Assembly: GCA_048527645.1 (NCBI GenBank)
Contig: DBGFNI010000008.1
Coordinates: forward strand, 1 to 15,313
Length of the DNA stretch: 15,313 nucleotides
DNA from: HGM12669 sp048527645
GTDB lineage: Bacteria; Bacillota; Clostridia; Oscillospirales; CAG-272
Direction of reading: 5' to 3'
Of this stretch, positions 6,396-14,639 are shown in pieces. Numbering within the stretch: position 1 is the first letter of the stretch; every line of letters begins with the position of its first letter. A program made the translations under genes and the position numbers. A model generated the notes under the pieces. That model searched no databases, was not told the DNA's origin, and was given only the letters and a program-made list of their open reading frames with translations.

Positions 6396-9113
6396 ATGGC
6401 AACCAAGAAATATAAACCGGTTGACGGAGTTGAGCGGCTGGAAGAAGCGCTGGGGCGCGTGCGCGCGGCGCAGGAAAAGTATGCGAAATTCAGCCAGGAG
6501 CAGGTTGACCGAATCTTTTTAGCGGCGGCAACCGCGGCAGACCAGGCGCGGATTCGTCTGGCTAAGGAAGCGGTAGCCGAGACGGGGATGGGCGTGATCG
6601 AGGACAAGGTGATCAAGAACCATTACGCAGCGGAGTATATATACAACACCTACAAGGACACCAAGACCTGCGGCGTGATCGAAGAGGACCGTGCATTCGG
6701 AATGCGCAAGATTGCAGAGCCGATCGGCGTGATTGCGGCGGTGATCCCGACGACGAACCCGACCTCCACCGCAATCTTCAAGACGCTGCTGGCGCTGAAA
6801 ACGCGCAACGGCATTGTGATTAGCCCCCACCCGCGTGCAAAGGGCTCCACGATTTCTGCGGCAAGAACGGTGCTGGAGGCGGCTGTGGCAGCCGGTGCAC
6901 CGGAAGATATCATTGCATGGATTGATGTACCGAGCCTGGAAATGACCAATCTGCTGATGAAAGAGGCAGACATCATTCTGGCGACGGGCGGCCCCGGAAT
7001 GGTGAAGGCGGCATATTCCAGCGGCAAACCCGCATTGGGCGTCGGCGCGGGCAACACGCCGGCAATCATCGATGATAGCGCTGACATCCTGCTGGCGGTG
7101 AACTCGGTGATTCATTCCAAGACCTTTGACAACGGCATGATCTGTGCATCCGAGCAGTCGGTGATTGTGCTGGACAGCGTATATGACGCGGTGAAAACGG
7201 AATTTGCGGCAAGAGGCTGCTATTTCCTTAATGCAGAGGAGACGGAGAAGGTACGCAAAACCATCCTGATCAACGGCGCACTGAACGCAAAAATCGTGGG
7301 ACAGCGCGCGCATACCATTGCCGCGCTGGCAGGCGTCGAGGTGCCGGAGGGCACCAAGGTGCTGATCGGCGAGGTGGAGAGTGTGGAGCTGAGCGAAGAA
7401 TTTGCGCACGAGAAGCTCTCCCCGGTGCTGGCAATGTACCGCGCCAAGGACTTTGGCGACGCGCTGAACAAGGCGGAGCGGCTGATCGCAGACGGAGGCT
7501 ACGGCCACACCTCTTCGATTTATCTCAACGAGCAGACTGAGCAGGAAAAGCTGCGGGAATTTGAAGCGCGGATGAAGACCTGCCGGATTTTGGTGAACAC
7601 TCCCTCCTCGCAGGGCGGCATCGGTGACATCTACAACTTCAAGCTTACCCCGTCGCTGACGCTGGGATGCGGCTCGTGGGGCGGCAACAGCGTATCGGAA
7701 AATGTCGGTGTGAAGCACCTGTTGAATATCAAGACTGTGGCGGAGAGGAGAGAGAATATGCTTTGGTTCCGCGCGCCGGAGAAGGTGTATGTGAAGAAGG
7801 GCTGCCTGCCCGTGGCATTGGATGAATTGAAAAATGTGATGGGGAAGAAGAAGGCCTTCATCGTAACGGATAGCTTCCTGTATCACAACGGCTACACCCG
7901 TGCCATCACGGATAAGCTGGATGAAATGGGAATTGTGCACACGACGTTCTTTGAGGTTGCGCCGGATCCGACGCTGGCGTGTGCAAAAGCGGGCGCGGCA
8001 CAGATGAGAGCGTTTGAACCGGACTGCATTATCGCGCTGGGCGGTGGCTCGGCAATGGATGCGGGGAAGATCATGTGGGTGCTGTATGAGCATCCTGAAG
8101 TGGACTTTGCAGACATGGCAATGCGCTTTATGGATATTCGCAAGCGTGTATACACCTTCCCGAAGATGGGAGAAAAGGCATATTTTATTGCGATTCCGAC
8201 CTCTGCGGGCACCGGCTCGGAGGTTACGCCCTTCGCGGTGATTACCGATGAGCAGACGGGTGTGAAGTATCCGCTGGCAGACTACGAGCTTTTGCCGGAT
8301 ATGGCAATCATTGATACAGACTTCCATATGTCGGCGCCCAAGGGGCTGACGGCTGCGTCGGGAATCGACGCGGTGACACATGCGCTGGAGGCATATGCGT
8401 CGATGATGGCAACGGACTATACAGACGCGCTGGCGCTGAAGGCATTGAAGGTGATCTTTGAATATCTGCCGCGTGCATATGACAACGGTCTGACAGACAC
8501 AGAGGCGCGCGAGAAGATGGCGAATGCGGCAACGATGGCGGGCATGGCGTTTGCAAACGCGTTCTTAGGTGTATGCCATTCGATGGCGCATAAGCTGGGC
8601 GCATTCCATCACCTGCCGCACGGCGTGGCAAACGCGCTGATGATCGACGAGGTGATTCGGTTCAATGCGGCGGAGGTACCGGCGAAGATGGGTACGTTCC
8701 CGCAGTATGACCATCCGCACACGCGTGCTCGTTACGCAGAGGTAGCGGACTATCTGGGACTGGGCGGCAAGACGGAAGAAAAGAAGGTTGAAAATCTGAT
8801 CAACGCGCTGGATGAGCTGAAGGCGCGCGTCGGAATTCAGCCGACGATCCGTGACTATGTGGCAGACGAGAAGGACTTTTTGGATAGACTGGATGAGATG
8901 ACGGAGCAGGCCTTTGACGATCAGTGCACCGGTGCAAATCCCCGTTATCCGCTGCTCTCGGAAATCAAGCAGATGTATCTGAACGCTTATTACGGAAAGA
9001 CCTTTTCCGAATTGAAGACACCTGACGCACGTCAGATCAAAGACAGCGCTGACGACGCGGATTACAAACAGAGCTTCCGCCGTGCGAAAAACGGTATTCA
9101 TCAGAAACTGTGA
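6396..9113 (+). CDS. adhE: Bifunctional acetaldehyde-CoA/alcohol dehydrogenase
   Basis: A 905-residue fused enzyme that reduces acetyl-CoA to acetaldehyde and then to ethanol, using NADH at both steps. It is cytosolic and usually assembles into spirosome filaments. The N-terminal aldehyde dehydrogenase part (about 1-440) has PTTNPTSTAIFKTL, the glycine-rich ATGGPGMVKAAYSSGKPALGVGAGN segment and the catalytic Cys250 in NGMICASEQS. The C-terminal iron-dependent alcohol dehydrogenase (about 455-870) has GGGSAMDAGK at 549-558. Its iron ligands by family alignment are Asp658, His662 (GIDAVTHALEAY), His728 and His742 (CHSMAHKLGAFHHLPHG), a constant five-residue offset from the E. coli enzyme. The start ATG 6396 is preceded by AGGAGGAG. 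The last codon is followed after 14 bases by the APH-like gene, suggesting one transcript. Control by NADH/NAD+ (Rex site) and perhaps the upstream LysR protein is inferred from the promoter. Confidence 0.97.
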   Translation: MATKKYKPVDGVERLEEALGRVRAAQEKYAKFSQEQVDRIFLAAATAADQARIRLAKEAVAETGMGVIEDKVIKNHYAAEYIYNTYKDTKTCGVIEEDRAFGMRKIAEPIGVIAAVIPTTNPTSTAIFKTLLALKTRNGIVISPHPRAKGSTISAARTVLEAAVAAGAPEDIIAWIDVPSLEMTNLLMKEADIILATGGPGMVKAAYSSGKPALGVGAGNTPAIIDDSADILLAVNSVIHSKTFDNGMICASEQSVIVLDSVYDAVKTEFAARGCYFLNAEETEKVRKTILINGALNAKIVGQRAHTIAALAGVEVPEGTKVLIGEVESVELSEEFAHEKLSPVLAMYRAKDFGDALNKAERLIADGGYGHTSSIYLNEQTEQEKLREFEARMKTCRILVNTPSSQGGIGDIYNFKLTPSLTLGCGSWGGNSVSENVGVKHLLNIKTVAERRENMLWFRAPEKVYVKKGCLPVALDELKNVMGKKKAFIVTDSFLYHNGYTRAITDKLDEMGIVHTTFFEVAPDPTLACAKAGAAQMRAFEPDCIIALGGGSAMDAGKIMWVLYEHPEVDFADMAMRFMDIRKRVYTFPKMGEKAYFIAIPTSAGTGSEVTPFAVITDEQTGVKYPLADYELLPDMAIIDTDFHMSAPKGLTAASGIDAVTHALEAYASMMATDYTDALALKALKVIFEYLPRAYDNGLTDTEAREKMANAATMAGMAFANAFLGVCHSMAHKLGAFHHLPHGVANALMIDEVIRFNAAEVPAKMGTFPQYDHPHTRARYAEVADYLGLGGKTEEKKVENLINALDELKARVGIQPTIRDYVADEKDFLDRLDEMTEQAFDDQCTGANPRYPLLSEIKQMYLNAYYGKTFSELKTPDARQIKDSADDADYKQSFRRAKNGIHQKL

Positions 9114-9127
9114 GGAGGAGTGCAGCA

Positions 9128-9877
9128 ATGAAATTGGATCGAGTGATTGCAGTCAGAAACGCGAAAACCATCTACCGTGACGGTGACCGCTGTATCAAGT
9201 CATTTCACGAGGAGTATTCCAAGGCGGATGTGCTCAACGAGGCGCTCAATCAGGCGCGGATTGAAGAAACCGGCCTGAACATCCCGAAAATTCTCGAAGT
9301 GACCAAAATCGACGGAAAATGGGCGATCGTATCCGAATTTATCAAGGGCAGGACCATGGCGCAGTTGATGGAGGAAAACCCGGACAAAAAGGATGAATAT
9401 CTGGAGCAGCTGGTTGATTTGCAGATCAGCGTTCACAGCAAGACCTGTCCTCTGCTCAATAAGCTGAAGGACAAAATGAACCGCAAGATCAGCGCGGCAG
9501 AGCTGGATGCCACTACGCGCTACGATCTGCATACGCGCCTGGAGGGCATGCCCAAGCATAACAAGGTATGCCACGGCGACTTTAACCCCTCCAACATCAT
9601 CATCACAGAGGACGGCACACCCTATATTCTGGACTGGTCGCACGCAACGCAGGGAAATGCGTCTGCGGATGCTGCACGGACCTATCTGCTGTTCTGGCTC
9701 AACGGGGATATTGACGGCGCAAAGAAATATCTGGATCTGTTCTGCCAAAAGAGCAATACGGCGCGCCAGTATGTGCAGAAATGGATGCCCATTGTTGCTG
9801 CTTCGCAGTCGGTGAAGGGCAACGAGAAAGAGCGCGCATTCCTGCTCAGCTGGGTGAATGTCGTCGACTACGAATAA
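9128..9877 (+). CDS. APH/choline-kinase-type phosphotransferase, substrate unknown
   Basis: A 249-residue small-molecule kinase of the aminoglycoside phosphotransferase / choline kinase fold. The N-lobe holds the likely ATP-binding Lys24 (RCIKSF) and a conserved Glu at 38. The C-lobe carries the catalytic loop HGDFNPSN at 149-156 with base Asp151 and metal ligand Asn156, then ILDW with Mg-binding Asp169. All key residues are present, so it should be active. I start it at ATG 9128 because GGAGGAG lies seven bases upstream. A GTG at 9110 overlapping the adhE stop has no site of its own. The short gap to adhE implies co-transcription, so the substrate may be tied to ethanol or acetaldehyde metabolism, or it may be a regulator. 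True aminoglycoside resistance is unlikely in this setting. A hairpin follows the gene. Confidence 0.8.
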   Translation: MKLDRVIAVRNAKTIYRDGDRCIKSFHEEYSKADVLNEALNQARIEETGLNIPKILEVTKIDGKWAIVSEFIKGRTMAQLMEENPDKKDEYLEQLVDLQISVHSKTCPLLNKLKDKMNRKISAAELDATTRYDLHTRLEGMPKHNKVCHGDFNPSNIIITEDGTPYILDWSHATQGNASADAARTYLLFWLNGDIDGAKKYLDLFCQKSNTARQYVQKWMPIVAASQSVKGNEKERAFLLSWVNVVDYE

Positions 9878-9886
9878 TCGTTTGAA

Positions 9887-9925
9887 ACAAACTGACGGGG
9901 ATTTGACCGATTCCCGTCGGTTTGT
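9887..9925 (+). terminator. Hairpin between the APH-like and ferredoxin genes
   Basis: ACAAACTGACGGGGAT (9887-9902) pairs with ATTCCCGTCGGTTTGT (9910-9925) around a seven-base loop, with only G-U wobble exceptions. No T run follows, so it is either a weak or factor-assisted terminator of the adhE transcript, or a processing or attenuation hairpin that lets part of the transcription into the hydrogenase genes. I found no good promoter in 9926-9982. Confidence 0.5.
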
Positions 9926-9982
9926 CGTGAAAACCTAACCGTTCGCGTAATAATGAATTCAATATCAGAAGGGAATATCACT

Positions 9983-10222
9983 ATGAAAATTACGGTTTGT
10001 ATCGGTTCCTCCTGCCATATCAAGGGTTCCCGTCAGGTGGTGGAACAGCTTCAGTTTTTGATTTCGGAAAACAATCTCGGCGACAAAATCGAACTCGGCG
10101 GCACCTTTTGCATGAGCAAATGCCAGCAGGGCGTTTGCGTGACGGTGGATGATGAATTCTACTCCGTAACGCCTGATTCCGTGAAAGACTTTTTTGATCA
10201 AAACGTATTGCCCAAGGTATAA
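9983..10222 (+). CDS. Thioredoxin-like [2Fe-2S] ferredoxin
   Basis: A 79-residue protein of the NuoE/HydC-type thioredoxin-like ferredoxin family. The cluster ligands are Cys6 and Cys11 (CIGSSC, spacing four) and Cys43 and Cys47 (CMSKC, spacing three), the family pattern. A fifth Cys lies at 52. It is a stand-alone electron carrier rather than a subunit domain. I start it at ATG 9983 with AAGGGA eight bases upstream. An earlier ATG at 9953 lacks a site and would add ten non-family residues. It precedes the sensory hydrogenase by 50 bases and probably shares its transcript. A role as electron donor or acceptor for one of the two hydrogenases is inferred from position. Confidence 0.88.
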   Translation: MKITVCIGSSCHIKGSRQVVEQLQFLISENNLGDKIELGGTFCMSKCQQGVCVTVDDEFYSVTPDSVKDFFDQNVLPKV

Positions 10223-10272
10223 CGACGCCTGCGCGTGTCATTTTGATGCTATTATGTGAGGAGGGGATTTGA

Positions 10273-11949
10273 TTGCCGAATTGTCTGACCTTAAAGAAAT
10301 CAAACTGCAAAAACTGCTACAAATGTATTCGGCACTGTCCTGTGAAGTCCATTCGCTTTTCAGGCAATCAGGCACATATCATCGACAACGAGTGCATTCT
10401 CTGCGGACAATGCTTTGTGGTTTGTCCGCAGGATGCAAAGGCCATTGTGGATGAAACGGAAAAGGTAAGGGTGCTGTTGCAGGGAGATGAAAAGGTGATT
10501 GTCAGTCTCGCGCCGTCTTTTATTGCAAATTATGACGGGGTGGGGATTGACGCAATGCGTCAGGCATTGCAGCAGCTTGGCTTTTACGATGTGGAAGAAA
10601 CTGCGATTGGCGCCACGATGGTTAAAACGGAGTATGATCGGATCCTTTCTGAGGAGCAGCGGGACGTTTTGATATCATCCTGCTGCCATTCGATCAATCT
10701 CCTGATTCAAAAGTATTTTCCCCAGCTACTGCCGTATTTGGCGGATGTCGTATCTCCGATGCAGGCACACTGTCTGGATATCAAAAAGCGTTTTCCCGGC
10801 GCCAAAACGGTCTTTATCGGCCCCTGCGTGGCGAAGAAGGACGAGGCAGAGCACTATGAGGGGATTGTCGATGCGGTTCTCACCTTTGAGGAGTTGACGC
10901 AGATGCTTAGGGAGGCGCAGATTGAACTGAAGCATGAGGTGTTGCCGTGTGCAGAAAGCCGTGCGCGCTTTTTCCCCACCACCGGCGGCATTCTCAAGAC
11001 GATGCGTGCCGAAATGCCGGACTATCAGTATTTTGCGATTGACGGCGTGGAAAACTGCATTGCTGCGCTGCAGGATCTGGAAAACGGAAAAATTCATCAC
11101 TGCTTCATCGAGATGTCCGCGTGCGCGGGCAGCTGCGTCGGCGGGCCGGTGATGGAAAAGTATCACCGTTCGCCGGTCAAGGATTATCTTGCGGTTGCAA
11201 ACTTTGCCGGAGAAAAGGATTTTGACATTGCGCAACCCGGTGATGTTGCGATGCGAAAGGCATTTGAACCGATTGAGCGGCACAATCAGATGCCCTCGGA
11301 ACAGGAAATCAGCACAATTTTGCGTCAGATGGGCAAATTTAAGCCCTCACAAGAGCTCAATTGCGGCTCCTGCGGATACGATTCCTGCCGGGAAAAGGCG
11401 ATTGCGATTTATCAGGGCAAGGCGGAGATTTCCATGTGTCTGCCGTTCTTGAAGGAAAAAGCGGAGAGCTTTTCCGATACGATTGTGAAAAACACGCCCA
11501 ACGGTCTGATTGTGCTCAATGAACAGCTGGAGGTGCAGCAGATCAACACCGCCGCGCTGCAGATCATGAATCTGCGCAGCGCATCGGATATCATGGGAGA
11601 TCAGGTGGTGCGGATTCTGGATCCCGGTGTGTTTATCAATGTGCTCAACACCGGCAGAGGTGTGTACAACGAGCGGGAATATCTGGCAGAATACAAGCGC
11701 TATGTGGAGCAGACGATCGTTTTTGACCGGGAAAGCAGAATGCTGATCTGCATCATGCGCGATGTGACGGACGAGGAAAACGAGCGCGAGAAGAAAGAAA
11801 AAATCAGCCGGCAGACGGTTGAGGTCGCAGATAAGGTTGTTGACAAGCAGATGCGAATTGTACAGGAAATCGCTTCGTTGCTCGGTGAGACGGCGGCGGA
11901 AACCAAAATTGCGCTGTCCAAACTGAAGGAGTCCATTTCTGATGAATGA
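10273..11949 (+). CDS. hydS: Sensory [FeFe]-hydrogenase with PAS domain (group C type)
   Basis: A 558-residue putative H2/redox sensor. Residues 12-22 and 41-51 are two CxxCxxCxxxC ferredoxin sites. Residues 75-300 form the hydrogenase large-subunit core with the three H-cluster loops: ISSCCHS (Cys137, Cys138), FIGPCVAKKDEAE (Cys185) and EMSACAGSC (Cys284, Cys288). Residues 364-389 add a further [4Fe-4S] motif, CGSCGYDSC plus Cys389. A PAS domain (about 400-505) and a C-terminal coiled coil (505-555) end the protein. There is no histidine kinase domain, so the output must pass to a partner, most likely the SpoIIE phosphatase whose gene overlaps this one by eight bases. That pairing is the known phosphatase-linked subtype of sensory hydrogenases, seen for example in Ruminococcus albus. 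The start is TTG 10273 with GGAGGGG six bases upstream. Maturation would need HydEFG, which are not in the window. Confidence 0.88.
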   Translation: MPNCLTLKKSNCKNCYKCIRHCPVKSIRFSGNQAHIIDNECILCGQCFVVCPQDAKAIVDETEKVRVLLQGDEKVIVSLAPSFIANYDGVGIDAMRQALQQLGFYDVEETAIGATMVKTEYDRILSEEQRDVLISSCCHSINLLIQKYFPQLLPYLADVVSPMQAHCLDIKKRFPGAKTVFIGPCVAKKDEAEHYEGIVDAVLTFEELTQMLREAQIELKHEVLPCAESRARFFPTTGGILKTMRAEMPDYQYFAIDGVENCIAALQDLENGKIHHCFIEMSACAGSCVGGPVMEKYHRSPVKDYLAVANFAGEKDFDIAQPGDVAMRKAFEPIERHNQMPSEQEISTILRQMGKFKPSQELNCGSCGYDSCREKAIAIYQGKAEISMCLPFLKEKAESFSDTIVKNTPNGLIVLNEQLEVQQINTAALQIMNLRSASDIMGDQVVRILDPGVFINVLNTGRGVYNEREYLAEYKRYVEQTIVFDRESRMLICIMRDVTDEENEREKKEKISRQTVEVADKVVDKQMRIVQEIASLLGETAAETKIALSKLKESISDE

Positions 11950-13114
11950 TTTGTGTGCGGATATCGGATATAAAAGTGTGAATCATGCCGGCGAGCAGCT
12001 GTGCGGCGACCATGTGGATGTGGTGGAACAAAACGAGAACTCGACGGTGATCGTTTTGGCGGACGGCTTGGGAAGCGGTGTGAAAGCGAGCATTCTCTCC
12101 ACGCTGACCTCAAAAATCATCTCAACCATGATGGCGGAGGGGCTGTCGATCGAGGAGTGTGTTTCGACCATCGCGGCAACGCTGCCGGTATGTTCGGTGC
12201 GCGGCGTGGCATATTCCACGTTTACCATTATTCATCTGATTGACAACGAGACGGCGGAGTTGATTCAGTATGACAACCCGCAGATCATTTTTATCCGGGA
12301 CGAAAAGCTGTACGACTATCCGAAAACGGAGATGAGCATCGGCGGAAAAAAGATCTATCAGTCGGTGATCAAGCTGCAGGAAAACGATATTTTTGTCGCC
12401 ATGAGCGACGGCTGCCCGCACGCGGGGATCGGCACCGGATATAATTTCGGCTGGAAAATTGAGGATATTGCCGCCTTTATGGAAACGCTTGCTCCCGTCG
12501 GCTATACGGCGAAAACGCTGTCAACCATTCTGGTGGACGAATGCTATAAGCTGTATGGAAACGAGCCGGGGGACGACGCGACCGCATGCGTTGTGCGCGT
12601 GCGCAAGCGAGAACCGATGAATTTGCTCTTTGGTCCTCCTGCCAACCGGGATGACTGTGACCGCATGATGTCGCTGTTTTTCTCCAAGGAGGGCAAGCAT
12701 ATCATCTGCGGGGGAACAACCTCGTCCATCGCGGCAAAGTATTTGCACAAGCCGCTCAAGCCCAGTCTGAACTTTGACAGCCCTGATATTCCGCCCACGG
12801 CGGAGCTGGAAGGGGTCGATCTGGTGACGGAGGGTGTGATCACCGTCAACAAGGTGTTGACCTATGCCAAGGACTATTTGAAGGACAACGAGAGCTATGA
12901 GCAATGGAGCATGAAGCGGGACGGCGCTTCTCAAATATGCAGACTGCTGTTTGAGGAGGCGACAGACATCAACTTCTATGTCGGCAGAGCAATCAACCCT
13001 GCCCATCAGAATCCCGATCTTCCCATCAATTTCAGCATCAAAATGAATTTGGTGCAGGAACTGTCAGAATGTCTGAAAAAAATGGGAAAGCGAATCAAGG
13101 TGAGTTATTTTTAA
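11942..13114 (+). CDS. SpoIIE/PP2C serine phosphatase with extra C-terminal domain
   Basis: A 390-residue cytosolic protein. Residues 1-222 are a SpoIIE-type PP2C phosphatase with its metal-binding residues in place: GDH near 22-24, ADGLGSG at 40-46 (Asp41), SDG at 155-157 and PGDDAT at 209-214. It should remove phosphate from Ser/Thr, in this family usually on an anti-anti-sigma (STAS) protein, but none is encoded here. Residues 225-390 are a second, probably folded region that I cannot name, with LLFGPPANRDDCDRM, HIICGGTTSSIAAKYL, a VDLVTEGVITVNKVL stretch and a PINFSIKMNLVQEL tail. No transmembrane segment or sensor is present, so the sensor input comes from HydS, whose gene it overlaps by eight bases (translational coupling, AAGGAG ten bases before the ATG). 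Confidence 0.87.
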   Translation: MNDLCADIGYKSVNHAGEQLCGDHVDVVEQNENSTVIVLADGLGSGVKASILSTLTSKIISTMMAEGLSIEECVSTIAATLPVCSVRGVAYSTFTIIHLIDNETAELIQYDNPQIIFIRDEKLYDYPKTEMSIGGKKIYQSVIKLQENDIFVAMSDGCPHAGIGTGYNFGWKIEDIAAFMETLAPVGYTAKTLSTILVDECYKLYGNEPGDDATACVVRVRKREPMNLLFGPPANRDDCDRMMSLFFSKEGKHIICGGTTSSIAAKYLHKPLKPSLNFDSPDIPPTAELEGVDLVTEGVITVNKVLTYAKDYLKDNESYEQWSMKRDGASQICRLLFEEATDINFYVGRAINPAHQNPDLPINFSIKMNLVQELSECLKKMGKRIKVSYF

Positions 13115-13179
13115 GGCAGAAGCGGAGCATTTTTTCTTACCTGCCGCTGCAATCTATCGGAAAGGATCGGTCAAAACGC

Positions 13180-14607
13180 ATGAGAAAATTTGATACCAAG
13201 GTGCAATACCTGAAATATAAAGTGCTGCGCGAGGTTGCGCGGCAGGCTTGGAACGATACACTTTTGGAAAATATTCTGAATATTCCGAAAACCATCGTTC
13301 CGGGGAATACCCCCACCATGCGTTGCTGTGTATATAAAGAGAGAGCGATCCTTGCCGAGCGGGTCAAGATCGCCATGGGCGGCAACACGGACAATCCCAA
13401 TGTGATTGAGGTGATTGACATCGCCTGCGACGAATGTCCCGCAGCCGGCTATGAGGTGACGGATTCCTGCCGCGGGTGTCTTGCGCATCGGTGTGAGGAC
13501 GTCTGCAAGCGCGGCGCGATTTCTTTTGATCACAATCATGAGGCGCACATTGACAAGTCAAAGTGTGTGGAGTGCGGCGCCTGCGCCAAGGTCTGCCCCT
13601 ATACGGCGATTGTCAATCGCAAGCGTCCCTGTCAGAACGCCTGTAAGATCAAGGCAATCTCCATCAACAGTGAAAATGCCGCGAGCATTAACAACGAGAA
13701 GTGTATTTCCTGCGGCGCCTGCGTATATCAGTGCCCGTTCGGCGCGATTATGGATAAGTCCTACATACTGAACGTGGTGGATTTGCTGAAGAAAAACAGG
13801 GAAAACCCACAGGAAAAGCTGTATGCGGTGGTTGCACCGTCCATTTCCAGTCAGTTCACCTATGCAAAGCTTGGACAGGTGATTGCAGGGCTGAAAAAAC
13901 TCGGCTTCCATGCAGTGGTGGAGGCGGCGCTGGGCGCTGATATGGTCGCGCAGACAGAATCTGCGGAACTGGTGGAAAAGGGCTTTTTGACCAGCTCCTG
14001 CTGCCCTGCGTTTGTATCCTATATCAAGTCGGAATTTCCGAATCTGGTGCCCTATATTTCACACAATTTGTCACCGATGGCGGCGATTGCCAAGTACATC
14101 AAGGACACCACTGAGCATGCGAAGGTCGTCTTTATTGGTCCTTGCACGGCGAAAAAAGCAGAGGCGCTGTCTGATCGGGTCAAGCCGTATGTTGATGCGG
14201 TGCTGACCTTTGAGGAATTGCAGGCGCTGTTTGACAGTTGTGACATTGATATCATGACGCTGGAGGAGGACGTGCTGGACAATGCTTCCTATTTCGGGCG
14301 GATTTTCGCGCGCAGCGGCGGCGTATCAGACGCAGTCGGGCAGGCGATCAAGGAGCAGGAACTGACCTTTGCGCTCAAGGCGGCGGTTTGCGACGGAATT
14401 GAGGCGTGCCGCACCGCGCTCTTGAAAAAGAACAAAAACGTACTGGATGCGAACTTTATCGAGGGAATGGCCTGTGTCGGCGGATGTATCGGTGGGGCAG
14501 GCTGCCTGACGCACGGGGAAAAGAACAAGGCTCAGGTTGATGAATACGGCAGGGAAGCGATGGAAAAGACCATTTCCGACGCGCTCTCTGTGCTCAAATT
14601 TTCCTAA
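13180..14607 (+). CDS. [FeFe]-hydrogenase, group B-like
   Basis: A 475-residue hydrogenase catalytic protein that would interconvert protons and H2. N-terminal Fe-S sites (residue numbers from this start) include a CxxC pair at 83/86, a Cys set at 97, 100, 105 and 109, CxxCxxCxxxCP at 129-139, an isolated CxxxC at 151/155 and CxxCxxCxxxCP at 175-185. The H-cluster loops are LTSSCCPAF (Cys274, Cys275), FIGPCTAKKAEA (Cys322) and EGMACVGGCIGGAG (Cys432, Cys436), all complete. The GGCIGGAG form of the third loop and the Cys-rich front end are typical of group B. The frame is open from ATG 13069 inside the phosphatase gene. I prefer 13180 because family likeness begins at MRKFDTKVQYLKYKVLREVAR, although AAAGGA there is 13 bases away. 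With this start the gap to the phosphatase is 65 bases. Unlike HydS it has no PAS, so it is likely the enzyme rather than the sensor. Confidence 0.88.
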   Translation: MRKFDTKVQYLKYKVLREVARQAWNDTLLENILNIPKTIVPGNTPTMRCCVYKERAILAERVKIAMGGNTDNPNVIEVIDIACDECPAAGYEVTDSCRGCLAHRCEDVCKRGAISFDHNHEAHIDKSKCVECGACAKVCPYTAIVNRKRPCQNACKIKAISINSENAASINNEKCISCGACVYQCPFGAIMDKSYILNVVDLLKKNRENPQEKLYAVVAPSISSQFTYAKLGQVIAGLKKLGFHAVVEAALGADMVAQTESAELVEKGFLTSSCCPAFVSYIKSEFPNLVPYISHNLSPMAAIAKYIKDTTEHAKVVFIGPCTAKKAEALSDRVKPYVDAVLTFEELQALFDSCDIDIMTLEEDVLDNASYFGRIFARSGGVSDAVGQAIKEQELTFALKAAVCDGIEACRTALLKKNKNVLDANFIEGMACVGGCIGGAGCLTHGEKNKAQVDEYGREAMEKTISDALSVLKFS

Positions 14608-14639
14608 AGCCCGCTGCCTGCAAGCAAATGACAAATGAA

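Noticed and set aside
6519..8381. 620-codon open frame on the minus strand
   Set aside because: It is an antisense shadow of adhE. It is rich in His, Arg and Cys with no domain and no ribosome binding site, and it arises from the codon bias of the real gene.
9110..9127. GTG start for the APH-like gene overlapping the adhE stop
   Set aside because: GGAGGAG is ideally placed for ATG 9128, whereas the GTG lies upstream of that site and has none of its own.
9953..9982. Ten-residue extension of the thioredoxin-like ferredoxin
   Set aside because: No ribosome binding site precedes ATG 9953, and the family begins with the strand MKITVCIGSSC.
13069..13179. N-terminal extension of the group B hydrogenase from ATG 13069
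   Set aside because: It would overlap the phosphatase gene by 46 bases, it has no Shine-Dalgarno sequence and it adds 37 residues with no family likeness before MRKFDTKVQYL.
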